DNA of 64,000 bases, taken from NCBI GenBank assembly GCA_008360975.2, contig CM039211.1:53994600-54058599 (forward strand), read 5' to 3'. A program made the position numbers and the translations under genes. The notes under the pieces are model-generated. The model did no database searches and had not been told where the DNA came from. It was given only the letters and a program-made list of their open reading frames with translations. Each line of letters opens with the position of its first letter. Position 1 is the stretch's first letter. Source of the stretch: Lichenostomus cassidix (lineage: Eukaryota; Chordata; Aves; Passeriformes; Meliphagidae). Below are positions 23,959-35,721 of this stretch, piece after piece.

Positions 23959-25027
23959 CTAGAAAGTAAATGAAAGAAGGATATATTATGAGAATATATA
24001 TATATATAAAGTAAATATGACCTATATATCACAGAGCATGCATGTCCCATGACTTTGAAGACTACTCTCCCTTGTAGTAAACCATTTCTCCTCTGAATAA
24101 TTTTCACAAAATGAAGATATTAACATGTCTCTATTTGACTGGTGAATAGCTTTGACTGAAGAAAAACTCAGCCAACAGCTTTTGTGAAAAGCAAACACTA
24201 GATATTCAAAATGTAACCTAGTTTCTTGTTGGTACTTACTACTATCCCAAAGCACACTGATCTGAAATGCACAGATATATTTGGCTATTTAAAGCTGCAG
24301 AGAATAACATAAAGAGAAAAAATCTGTACTCTTGTTTTTTTATTTTGATGCCAGATTGAACATCCTCCACCCCTTACATAATAGGGCAGGGGATTCTTGA
24401 AATTACTCTTTTAGTAAAAGTGCACATCTGAGCCTAGTGGATTTCTGACAGCCCCTGTACACCTTAATGCCATTCAGAAAATCAGCATAATACCAAGGAC
24501 TTCAATAAAAAGGTAAAGTACAAGCTACAAGCATATGAGTTACTGCTTAACAGCTTCAAAGTGGAACAGTCACACAGTTCAAAGGTGTGGCAAGGAATCT
24601 AACTCAAAACCAGACATGTTGAGTGTCCCCACTGGTATAGCTGTGAAAGCAACAGCAGGCTATACGTTTAAGTTCTAGCTTATCAAGCACTAACTCTCCT
24701 GTGTAAACTAGCCTTAACAAAAGAAAACAAGAAAACAAGAAAAACAAAAGCAAAACAAAAAAACAAACAGACAAAATACAACAAAAACAAATTAACAAAC
24801 CTCCCCCCAACATCTGTTAAGTTGCACACAACTTCTGCAAAAGTATGAGACTCCTGAGAAAGGTAAGCTCAGTATTGGTTATTTCAGGAGAATTGACAGA
24901 GTAATGTCAAGAAAGTTTTGATGCACACAGTACTAGATCTCATTATTTAACAGATGTCTCTGTACTTTTGAGTCCCATTAGGAATGAAGTAAAAAATAAT
25001 TTATTTTCAATATTAAAAAAAAATTAC
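23959..25027. other. ERBIN intron, 1,069 nt
   Basis: Intron between exons 12 and 13. It has a short (AT)n run at about 23994-24008 and an A-rich AAAACAAG-type tract at about 24716-24795. Confidence 0.85.
24716..24795. repeat. A-rich low-complexity tract
   Basis: About 80 bases of A with scattered C and G (AAAACAAGAAAACAAG). On the sense strand of ERBIN this is a T/G-rich tract deep in the intron. It may be a decayed poly(A) or a simple repeat. Confidence 0.7.
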
Positions 25028-25097
25028 CTGATTGTCTGATAGCCACATAGCAGTGAGCTGTTGCAGTTTTGTAAAGGTAAATGGTAAATTCTTCAGT
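25028..25097 (-). CDS. ERBIN: ERBIN coding exon 12 (last LRR, residues 379-402)
   Basis: The exon is 70 nt, with acceptor TTTACAG and donor GTAATT. It encodes [20 protein letters not shown] then DNQ and ends in phase 0. It is the last canonical leucine-rich repeat before the LAP-specific segment. The AMWLSDNQ motif is typical of the LAP family (erbin, scribble, densin). Confidence 0.96.
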
Positions 25098-26075
25098 CTG
25101 TAAATTACAAGAATTTAGGTAAGTACATTTAGCCATACTGTTAAGACTTTAAACAGTCTTGCATTAGCCTGTAAAATGTTTTAAAAGGACATTTCCATAT
25201 GAAGTTAAATTAATAAACAGAGAGCTGAAAGGCTACAGCATGTAATTTAAATTCAAATTAACAAAACCCAAGCAAACAAGTAAAACTTATATCTGCCCAG
25301 TTTAGCAAGTAGCTTAAAACAACCAAGTCACATTATAATTTGGATTTAACTCAGTTGAGTGACTTGAATACAAAGACAATGAATGTGAATTAATAAATCT
25401 GAATCCTCCGCATTTCATCTGCCAATATACATGCCAATTAAGGAAAAACGTGTTACACCTGAAAATCAGTTTCTCAAAGATACATGTATGGGGAAGGGGC
25501 TGTCCTGGCTAATGGATGCTCTGGCACTAATGGATAGATCAAGCTACCGATGGAGTACAGAGAAGATGGACTGATAGAACAGGAGGGAGATCTCTGCTAG
25601 ACTTCTCTCTCCCACTATACTTCAATTCTACACTAAAGCAATTCCCCAAAGCTAAACATTTTGACCATTTTTAATGACACAACTCTCTTCCCCCTTTCTC
25701 CAGAACATGGAGGTCTGTTATGCTACCCTGTGATACTGTTGGCTACTCCATATGCAATACAGGAAGCTATTAATCTTTAACTAAGAATTAAAACTTTTGT
25801 GAAAATAACCAAACTAGTTCCCAGAAAAACACATGCTAACAATCACAAATGTATTGAAACTGCACTTCAGCACATCTGCCAAGTCATTAAAATAAAGACA
25901 GCTTAATACAATGGAACTGCAAGATCCAGAATACAACAATACATTAAAATACATCTTAGTCAGCCTCTGAGCTGTGCGTGAGATAAGGAAAAATAGCATA
26001 ATGTATTCATAACAATTCCTCTACATTATTGTTGCATTATATACAATTTCTACTTGATTAAAAGCATTCACAAAC
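25098..26075. other. ERBIN intron, 978 nt
   Basis: Intron between exons 11 and 12. Nothing else was recognised. Confidence 0.85.
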
Positions 26076-26191
26076 CTATTGTCACTCAGATTGATGACTT
26101 TTAATTTCTGCATATCACCCATTTCTTCAGGGAGAAATTCAAGCTTATTAGAGTGCAGAAACAGCACTGTTACATGCTTCCAGTTTCCAAT
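26076..26191 (-). CDS. ERBIN: ERBIN coding exon 11 (LRRs, residues 341-379)
   Basis: This 116-nt exon lies between acceptor TTTCCAG and the non-consensus donor GTTTGT. It encodes [20 protein letters not shown] then [18 protein letters not shown], with a split Arg codon at the end. These are the penultimate leucine-rich repeats. The intron before it is only 328 nt. Confidence 0.96.
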
Positions 26192-26519
26192 CTGGAAAAA
26201 AACCCCACAAAGAATGAATTAATCTTCACAACATAAATATGAAAATTTTGAAAACAATTAGTATTGAGGCTATTTTGCCTGGAAAGTTTATTCTTACATA
26301 CTAAACTTTTTCGTTTCAATACACAGCAATGAATTCTTACTTGTTGCTTTAAAGAAATCAAATTTCATTATTTAATAACTTGTATATTTGTACACATTCT
26401 CCTTAAAAAACACACAAAGAAAGTGCTCTCAAACATTATTAACTTGTTATTCACAAGTTGTACAGACTATATAAACACATTAAAATATTCATTTTACAGG
26501 TTCGCCATTAAACACATAC
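26192..26519. other. ERBIN intron, 328 nt
   Basis: Short AT-rich intron between exons 10 and 11. Nothing else was recognised. Confidence 0.85.
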
Positions 26520-26649
26520 CTCTGATGGCAACTGAGTTAAAAAGTTATGATCTGCAGCAAATGTTCTTATATTTGAGAGCTGCCCAACAGATGAAGGCAA
26601 TGTTTCAATCTCATTGAAACTACAGTCCAGTTCTTCTACTGATATTAAC
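26520..26649 (-). CDS. ERBIN: ERBIN coding exon 10 (two LRRs, residues 297-340)
   Basis: The exon is 130 nt. A long T-run and TTTGCAG form a strong acceptor, and the donor is GTATGT. It encodes LISVEELDCSFNEIETLPSS, then VGQLSNIRTFAADHNFLTQL and PSE. It holds two leucine-rich repeats and ends in phase 0. Confidence 0.96.
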
Positions 26650-27713
26650 CTGCAAAAAAAAAAAAATTACTCCTCTATAGAGATTAATTAATCCAACATT
26701 AATTGAATACTTGCAGTTTAAATAAAGTTAATAGCACTATTAATTACTAAAATCAAATGTAGTTCAAAATAAACCCAAAATAATTAAAATATAAGAAGAA
26801 TCCTTTACTGATTGCCTAAAATGTGGTTTGGGGTGGGTGTTTTCCCCTGTTAGCTGATTGCAGGTTTTTTGGCTCTGTTTTGAGCTTGCTTGTTTCTCTA
26901 GTATCTCCTTTACACTGTCCTCACAATGAAAACAGTGAGGCCAGCAACATCAGATGCTTGTGTAGTACATGACAACATGCCAGTGTAAGGCATTAAAAAC
27001 ATTCAGAATGGGACAGATCACAGCCAAATTAGAGCTGAGTGCAGTTTCTGAATAAGCAAATTTCAAGAGTTAGGACAGTGACCCTAAGAGTCTGGCAGTG
27101 AAGCAGTATTTTGTAAACTCTGACAACAAACGATAACCTATACTAATTAAAATATGTGAAAAGAAATTGGAAGACATTGTACATTTGTACAGCACTTAAT
27201 TATAAGCCAATTATTTTTGCTCTTATTTGCAAGTTTTAAGTTAAATTGCTGAACACCAAAATATATATTAAAAAAACCTGCTGATGGACAGCTGAAAATT
27301 TTCTTTCTCTCTCTGTATACATACATGTAAAAGATATGTTCAGATCTCCTTTTTATAAGATTTCTGATAGTGGGCCAATCATTTCAATATCTACCACAGC
27401 CATGTTACTGTCAAAAAAATACAGTTTCAGGCAGCTGAGTGACTCCTTAGGTCTCTTGTTTTCTATCACATTCCATTTTTCTTTTATAGATTGGTGGCTG
27501 CATGAGGTGAGGAACCTATGTCTTTTGGTATTAAATAATAAGAACATACATGCTGCAAACTAGAACTAAGATATGAAAACACTTGCTTTAAATTAGGACA
27601 TTAAAATACAGAAGAAATAAAACCAAGCAGTTATAAAAAACTTCAAAAGAGGAACCACTGTTACAGAAAAGTGTTCAGAAGGCAATTCAACGTTTTATTT
27701 TGGAAATACCTAC
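26650..27713. other. ERBIN intron, 1,064 nt
   Basis: Intron between exons 9 and 10, with an A12-13 run at its edge that supplies the polypyrimidine tract of exon 10 on the gene strand. Nothing else was recognised. Confidence 0.85.
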
Positions 27714-27786
27714 CCTCCTATGGAGTCTGGCAAATAAATTAACTGGTTTTCATCAATTTTAAGTGTTGTCACCTTTTTCAGAGAAC
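27714..27786 (-). CDS. ERBIN: ERBIN coding exon 9 (LRR, residues 273-297)
   Basis: This 73-nt exon has acceptor TTATAG and donor GTAGGT. It encodes SLKKVTTLKIDENQLIYLPD then SIG, with split Gly codons at both ends. A competing GT three bases further on cannot be used, because it would bring a TAG codon into frame. The exon supplies one leucine-rich repeat. Confidence 0.94.
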
Positions 27787-28265
27787 CTATAATAATAGGA
27801 ACAAGTAAATCAAAATGGACATTTAAGTTCATTAAGCTGAGTTTTAATTTTAAATTAAGAGGGGAAAAAACCCCAAAACACTACAGGCAAACAACTGCAT
27901 CTTCTGTATTCCCTGGCATGCCTATAGTGCTGCATTCCTAAGGAAATAAGGAGAATTTAGAGAACTTGTTTGCCAGTTTACAATGTGTCAACCATTGGGG
28001 TGGGAAGGTGGTGGCAGGGAGAAAAAAAATTGGTTTTCTTCTGGTAGAGACATTAGTTTTTCACCCATTTACAGACTACTGTATAAAGTAAAGAATGCTC
28101 CAAAACAATTTTAAGTTATTATTCAGCCTTGCATTCATTACAGCTTTATCAAGAACTGGTACATTTACTCAACTGAAACAGATCTAGAATTTCATTTTTT
28201 TGTTTTCCAGTGCTCTGTGTCTGAACTATAGGCTTTTAAGAATATGAATTAACTGAAATACAAAC
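27787..28265. other. ERBIN intron, 479 nt
   Basis: Intron between exons 8 and 9. Nothing else was recognised. Confidence 0.85.
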
Positions 28266-28410
28266 CAATAGACTCTGGCAGTTGCTGAAGTGAATTACTG
28301 GATAACAGTAGGTCTTGCAGGCTTTCACAACCTGAAATACCTTCTTCGACTACTTCAATGTTGTTTTTAGAAACATCCAAGTAGGTCAGTTGTTTCAAAG
28401 TGCCTATGAA
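28266..28410 (-). CDS. ERBIN: ERBIN coding exon 8 (two LRRs, residues 225-273)
   Basis: The exon is 145 nt, with acceptor CTTTTAG and a non-consensus donor GTTTGT. It encodes [20 protein letters not shown] onward to [18 protein letters not shown], two complete leucine-rich repeats, and ends with one base of a Gly codon. The sequence is almost the same as known erbin with conservative changes only. Confidence 0.96.
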
Positions 28411-29652
28411 CTAAAAGCAAGAGAAAACAATATTCTAGAAAGTGCAAGTTCAAAATAAGAAATCCAGCAGATTTGACACACTGTCTCAAGTGTAATGCCA
28501 GAGGAAGACTGAGAGTGCTGAAATACAATTTTATGCAAAATATCCAAACTTTCAAATGAAGTATTTTGTGCAGATAAAAACAGCTGATGTTTTCACACAC
28601 ACAGACATCCCACAGTAACTGCATGTCCCTAAAGTCAGTCTGCTCCACATTCAATGGTTTGATAAGTTACCACGAATCAAGTAATTGAAGCTTTAGAACA
28701 GACTTCAGAAAGAGACACATAATGTGAGGACATCATTACACTCCAGTAAAGACTTTTACTGCTTATTTTTGCCTTTTGTGTAAAACTGCATCCCACTTAA
28801 CCTCAAAACCAACAATTCTGAATCCCTAGCTGTATAAACCGAAACAAACATGCATGAATATGCTTCCAACATTCATGCATATTACTCTATTAAAATCTCC
28901 ACTTTCAGAAATATGGTTTTATTTTACTGCAAAATTCAGTTCAGCTTGCATTTTACAACCACACCATTCAACTCTGTAAGAGTTACCTGAAGGAAAACAG
29001 TAGCAAAAACTACTGATCAGGCAGGAAGGCCACATACCACATAACCTTGATTTTAAGGCTGAAAACAACCCAGCCGCTTCCCAAATTCCAAATACTCATT
29101 TATTAGTTTGCTACACCTTAAGCACAGGTTCTCAAGTATTATAATAATAGGTCAGCCTAGGCCCCATGTAATCCTGAAAGATGTCAGCAACCCATAGAAA
29201 GCCAACAGACTGTTTTCTCAGGAACTGGCTATGCTCCCTGTTTACACAGCACCAAAATTGGCACTGCTTGCTTTACAGCTGTGACCAGTAAAAATCCACA
29301 CAACATATTTATCCTGTAATTTCCTGCTTGCTGTCTAGCACAGAATAATCCCTTTTTGGAAGGACAGTTCAACCCTAAATTTGATTTAAGATTTTTACCC
29401 TGAATTGAAATATAATGTTTAGATGAGAAGTATATAACTTTCAATGAAAAAAACAACCAAAAAGCTGTGAACCCAGCTCTCACAATCAGTGATAATTTCT
29501 AAGTGGACAAGTTAAGCATTCAAGTGCCATTTAGCCTTTTGGCTTTAAGTAACACTAAAATTACATAGCAACTTCAACATACATGTTCACTGACAAAGCA
29601 AATACCTATGTAATTTAAAATACTCTACATTTAACACAGCAAAAGAACTTAC
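28411..29652. other. ERBIN intron, 1,242 nt
   Basis: Intron between exons 7 and 8. Nothing else was recognised. Confidence 0.85.
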
Positions 29653-29727
29653 CCCGGGAATAAGTGTTAGTCTATTACCATCCATCCAAAATTCCTTTAA
29701 TCCACTCAGTTGTTCAAGTACTTCAGG
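29653..29727 (-). CDS. ERBIN: ERBIN coding exon 7 (LRR, residues 200-224)
   Basis: This 75-nt exon is phase 0 at both ends, with acceptor ATTGCAG and donor GTAAGT. It encodes PEVLEQLSGLKEFWMDGNRL then TLIPG, a single leucine-rich repeat. Being symmetric, it could be skipped without a frameshift, although this would remove one repeat of the solenoid. Confidence 0.96.
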
Positions 29728-31518
29728 CTGCAATGGGAAGCCATTTTTTAAAAAAAACTTACCAAAAAACCCCTAGTGAATGGCAAAAACAACTCCAGTG
29801 ATTTGTCTATTGGAACTTTAATAATGTCTTACTGTAGCTGTTACACACACTTTTTTCACTAGGTCATCAAAGAAAAATTCAGATTTTTTACTTTTGAAAT
29901 GAAAAAATATACCAGATAGACAAATACTTTTAAGAATTTGATCACAGCACTAAATAATCTTTAGAGAAAGGCTTTCTGTTGGTCTGGTGGTTCTTACAGA
30001 AAGTATTATTTTTCAACAGGCACACACTGTCCATGTGACATGTAAAATTTCTTCCTTGATGGAGGAAGTCTAAAAACCCTTAAATTACATCAACTCAGAG
30101 GAACTGTTTTTCAAAAATCCCAGTGATTTTTTTGTTTCGGAGGAAATGGAAACAAATTCATTTTTCTATCAACAAAGGGTACATCTCCATGATACAAGCA
30201 AACTACGCCTTCCATAAAATGAAATGCAGGATTGCATTTGCACTACAACTTACTGTTAGAAGTGTCTTATGTATCAAGGAAAGAACCCTTCTTAGAAAAC
30301 ATCCATGTTGGACATGCTTTCCTATTTAAACTTCCCTCCTGAGAAAGTAATGCAAAAGAGGTACTACTGCACCTTAACAACTACAGCGAAATTCAGATAA
30401 ATGCTATAATAATGGTAAATTTTCTTGTATAGTAAATAGACAGGATTTTGGTTTAAGTTGCAGACCTGACTCCCAATAACTCATTTGCCAACAGAAATTC
30501 TTAACTCAAGGATACCATTCAGATAGATCTTTATCTAAAATAACGGCAGTTTCAGAACTTTTGGTGCTTTTACCTTAAGATCTTAGTGAAGTAAGTTACT
30601 AGAAGTTGACTCTTATAGCTAAAAGGCTGGCAGAGACAAAGCCACCAGCCCAAAACATAGCCAAACAGGTAATTTTACAGCCTATGCTTAGTTCCTGGCT
30701 GTTATGGCTTAACATGGACCTGTACACACTAGTTTAAGCCTCCCACACAAATATTTACACTGTGATGATGAGAGTATGGCAGTAATGGTAATCAGTAGAT
30801 GTTTAACCAGAGTAATGAAAAAATTCCTTGAATACACTCCCCTATTTTCCAAAACATATCACTAGGCAAGTGTTCAGCTCTGCGTATTCTACTAGTGACA
30901 CACAAAGGCATGACTTTATTGTATTGCAGGTCAGCAAGTTTCATTATACTTCAATTCCTTTACCCAGGAACGTACTTGTAAAATCAGAGAGATGATATGT
31001 GACTCTGAATACAAGATATATTTGCCTGTGAGACCACAAACAGGAAACACGTCAATCCACACTGAAGGAAAAATTTGAATACCTCAACTGTAAATACTAC
31101 TTTGAACAATATTCAAACAAACTTAAAATTAATATAGTTTCTCTTGGATCTACATAGTTTGTGCACAATAATAAAAGCAGGTTGTGCACAAAATTGTAAC
31201 AATAAATACATGATACTCAATAAGTGTTTAGAATTTATTCTAAGCCAAGCGATTATGTTTATAATTCAAACACCTAGTACTATTAATTATTTAACAATAC
31301 AGTAACCACACTATACCACAGAGTGTTATTTTAAAATGGAGTAAAAACATACTCTCCATAAGAACACAGGCTCCATGAAGTAGTATAAGGTACAAATAAT
31401 ACTTGCTTGGTAGAAGAACTCTTAAGCCAATGTTTATTTTTTCCTATTTATTACAAAATATCAAAAGATAAGGAGATTTATAAAAGATGCAAAGCTCTGT
31501 TACTAAGGCAAAACTCAC
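29728..31518. other. ERBIN intron, 1,791 nt
   Basis: Intron between exons 6 and 7. Nothing else was recognised. Confidence 0.85.
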
Positions 31519-31582
31519 CACTTCTGTGAATTCATTACTTCCTAAGTCCAGTCTCTCCAGCTGAGTCAGTCTGGACATGGTT
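31519..31582 (-). CDS. ERBIN: ERBIN coding exon 6 (LRR, residues 178-199)
   Basis: The exon is 64 nt, with acceptor TGTGCAG and donor GTGAGT. It completes a Lys codon and encodes TMSRLTQLERLDLGSNEF then TEV. One leucine-rich repeat ends here in phase 0. Confidence 0.95.
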
Positions 31583-34500
31583 CTGCACAGGAATGGGATC
31601 AATAAAGAATTAGATCTAAGAAAATACTAGTTACCATGAAATCTTCCAGTATTTACAACAATCTATTAATCCGTATTAAGTAGTGATGCTATTCCAGAAC
31701 TGGAATGATACCTAAATAAGGTCAATTTTTCCCACGCTGCTCAACCAGGCACACCTTAGTGACCCTGCAGACTGTCGAGTGTCAAATGAAGAGTACACTG
31801 CAACACGCCTACACACGAACTAGCAAAAACTAAACACCAGTAGAGAAATCTTTATGATAACGATAATGCAGTGACACATCTCTTCTTTTGAGTGGTTCAG
31901 CTTTTCACCTACAGTCACAACATGTCCTTTTACCAGTCAAAGGCTGGTTAACTACATGTTTTCTTCTCAAAGAAAGACTACTGCCTAGTGATCAGTTAAA
32001 ACAGAAAAGACTGTTGAACCACAGTAACCAGCTCCACCTTTTTCCCCTCTCCAGGCTGCTGACAAAGTTGCTTACATTTGATGTAGTTTGGAATCATAAT
32101 TATTTCTCCAGTCATACATTAAATGAGATTACTATGTTGGATTTTGTGATGCTTCACAAAATCACTCTTTAACCTAACTTACGGCAAATATTAAATCAAT
32201 GTCTGAAATAAAAGTAAAACCCATTACTTCAAGCTGTGTTTTGGAAACATTATTCCTCTATTTAAGTTTGCTTTGGGGACTCCACAGAGATTGTCTACCA
32301 CTGCACATGGAGGTCTACACAATGGGTACTTCTCAGTCAACAGCAGTTCTACCTCAAAGTGTTTTTTAAGTGGCTACGAGCTCCTCATATGATATCATGG
32401 TCTGTATTTATTTAGTAATAGATTTCCACTGAATGATTAGTAGTATCTAAATCTTTCAAATATAAACTGCAACTGTGCGCATACTATAAAATTCTGGAAA
32501 AATTAAATGTTAGAGCTTCTAAATGGTAGAGTCTCGTGTATTATCAGAATATCACACTGGTTCCTTCAAGAAAAAACTACATAAGCACAAGATGCTCAAT
32601 GCAGCTATTCAAAGCTTCAGTTTTCCTTCAAATGCAGTAAGCTCTACAGTTGCTCTGAAGCATATAGTTAAAAATAATTTATTGGAAAATGCTTTATTTA
32701 CTGAAAGCAATTTAATGTGATTATTAATATTATTCATTAAATAATCTCCAAGAAGGAGACTCAACATTTGTTTATAAATTTGATTTTCATGACATTGGAG
32801 TAATTATGCTGGGGACAAACTAGGAATTTAGCATAAGCCGGTAAAGACAAGACCAAGACAAAAGCAGAAACATTTTTTTGCACTGCACAAATAGTATACA
32901 CAGGCTTTGAAGCTAGCTAACATTCCTACTGTCCTAGAGAAACAAAAAAAACCCCAAAAAAACATGAAAAGGCTACTTTCAGAAGACTCTGGGAAATAAT
33001 TTCCCTCATTTCTTGAAGCTAATGAACAGACTGATTATCAGTAAGCCAACTGCTAACATTCTTTTTCAAATTCTAACTAAACTTATTTGAGTCCCTCTGA
33101 AATCCTGCAGATTAATCTCTCAAAGCTTTGTGAGACCATGCCAATACCAGTTTTAGTGCAATATGTTCCTAACAAATTTGCCCCAGTGATTCTCCCAGAA
33201 GCACTGCTGAAGACTCCTTTAAAAGGATCTAACACAGCATTCTGTGGCTTTTGAAACTTCATAGACCACACTATGCAAACCAATGTTATGTAACAATGAC
33301 AGGCTAACAAGTTAACTTTATTGATTTTGGGCCCTCTTTTTTCCCTTGCCAAAATGGATGTACCCTAGCAAACAAATCCACTCAACTATAAAACATACAC
33401 AAACGTGTTTGCAAGATGAGGGTCCCAGTAACATTCCTTCCTTTCCCCGCTCCTTGCATAACAGCACTTTCAGATATTCTATGACTAAAATCTTGCTTTT
33501 TTTATTGCTTATAGAGAATTACCTTCAGACAAAATGCAAACAAGGCTTCCAATAACATTAAGGTAAATTCAGGAAATGCAGGAAAATCCAATGCCAAAGC
33601 ATGTGGAAACAAACATTAACTACATCATGGAGTTACACCTATTTCCATCATTGACATGGTGCTATGTAATCCCTCCCATAAACTGAAACCCTCTTTTATG
33701 TCACATTATTGAACTTGGTGTCAAATCAGCTCAACACTATGTCATCAGATAGCCTAAATTACGCCTCAAATTCTGTTGTTGTATACAGACAGCTTCACTA
33801 AGGTTAACACTACAGCTTATTTCAAGCGGCATAAAATTCAAGGGATATATGAGTGATGACAAGATTGGGCCCTGAATCATTGTTATTACACTCTCAAATA
33901 ACTTGCTTCTTTCTAAAAAGCTTACCCTTTTTATTGACAATAAGGCCACAGAAGCTTAAAATAAAAACGGAAAAAAAACCCTTACCATATTTTTACTGGA
34001 CCATTTCCCCAGCTTACCTATCAGAAAAATGCCTCTGAAATAGTCTCTGTGTATTTTTGCTTTCCTTTCAGTAGAAATAGTTTCATAGAGCTGTTTTGCA
34101 TTATAATGCTGCCACTTTTGCAGTCTCTGGCTGTGGATAAGCTCCAAGCAAAATTATGCGTTTGGCATAAAGTAAGGTTGATTTAGTGTGTTGGCATTAA
34201 TTACCCATTTTGATTAACATTCTTTCAAGTGCTTCATGCTTTAGTGTCAAAAATTATGTGCATGTTTTACTCAGAAAAAGGCTAGTTTGATGCTGTAGAA
34301 ATTTATCCAAATACATTCCATATTACAAATAGCAAAGAACTTGCTGTAAGAATTAAAATATTAGAAAGATGAGAGTCACAGAAACACAAGAAAATGTATT
34401 GGTATTCTATAGCAAAAATATTAGGACCTACTGCTACACCTTATCAGCATCAAAAAACTGCTTTGGATTTTCTACACTTTTTAAAGCTGGATAGTATGTT

Positions 34501-35664
34501 CTATAAGAGTACCAGAACAGAATAATAAAGGTGGCAGCTCAGAATGTCCTGTAGATTATTATGGAAGGCATACAGAGAACTCTTCATGACAGTTTATGTT
34601 TAGTTTTCAATCAAGGATGAAACTCTGAAAACACTGAAGTCAACAAAAAAATTCCCAGCACCTTCAACAGAGGGTATGTTTGACTTAAATACATTAAAGC
34701 ATTTGTTTAAGTATCTCTTATTGCTACAAGAGTAAACTATGCTGTTAAATATATTTCATGTAATTCATACTGTTAGTGTTAATTATGGCAATTAAGGTCA
34801 TAGTGATCTTATAAACAAAATCTATATTAGCTGTAAGTTTTAATTATAGCTGCTGTTCCTCAGTTGGGAGTAACTTAATTTAGAGAGCTACCACCATAAA
34901 TTACATGTCCTTCAATTTTTTCTCTGCTGAAAACTAGTGATAGCAGAAAAAGCCAAAGAGGATTGAGTATTTATACCACAGAATGCTTCACACTTGGAAG
35001 ATGTAAATTCACACTTTCCGATGCTGTACATGCCATTCCAGACATGATTTCTGGCTTGTTTATATAGCAGACTCCACAGTACAGTATCTAGGCACTTAAA
35101 AAGGGAATCCCAACAGAACATAACCCTTCATGTTTTAGCATATAATTAGCTACAGTCACTAAAAAAACAGGCTGTCATATTTGTAAGGCTGGCAATTCCC
35201 ACTTCAGCCTACTGCATGCACATCTCTACTAGCATACGAGTTAGAGTGAAAATTCAATTGTTAGCTCCTCCTCCACCAAAATTTCTTACATCCACCAAAA
35301 CCAGCAACTCTAACAATTTCTGTTGCCAAAGAAAGATCGCTTTTTATAGTACACCACAACATATTCATGACTCTACAGGTTGTTATTTGCATCCCATCTT
35401 TGGGATCAGTTTCTTTCTTCATTGATCTCTTATATCTTTGATAACCTTCTTGGAGCTCCAGAGTCCCAGTCAGAAAATTCAGAGCATTGCTCTTGTTCAG
35501 AGAAACAGCAGGAACTGCATCACCATCAGCCTGGGCTTTTTTGATGAAGTAAGTAACAACTGCAAGGCAGGGACTACAAAAATGCTAGATTTTAGGAGAG
35601 AGGTACAATTGGATTAATGATAAAACAAATGCTGTATGAATGTCTACAACTATACTATACTTAC
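31583..35664. other. ERBIN intron, 4,082 nt
   Basis: Intron between exons 5 and 6. No repeats were recognised. Two AT-rich stretches (34150-34260 and 34720-34900) are dense in TAATTA-type motifs; see findings. Confidence 0.8.
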
Positions 35665-35721
35665 TTTGGCAATATTTTTAACTGGTTTTCTCTAAGTTCC
35701 AATATCTGGAGTTTAGTTAAT
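35665..35721 (-). CDS. ERBIN: ERBIN coding exon 5 (LRR microexon-size, residues 159-178)
   Basis: At 57 nt this is the smallest coding exon here. Acceptor GTTACAG and donor GTAAGT frame LTKLQILELRENQLKILP, with split Arg and Lys codons at the two ends. It encodes most of one leucine-rich repeat. It is isolated by introns of 6.1 and 4.1 kb, so it is easily missed by ORF-based searches. Its length is a multiple of three, so skipping would preserve the frame but delete most of one repeat. Confidence 0.95.

Noticed and set aside
27714..27718. Alternative donor three to four bases downstream of ERBIN exon 9
   Set aside because: Using the next GT would put a TAG stop in frame, and the phase would not match exon 10.
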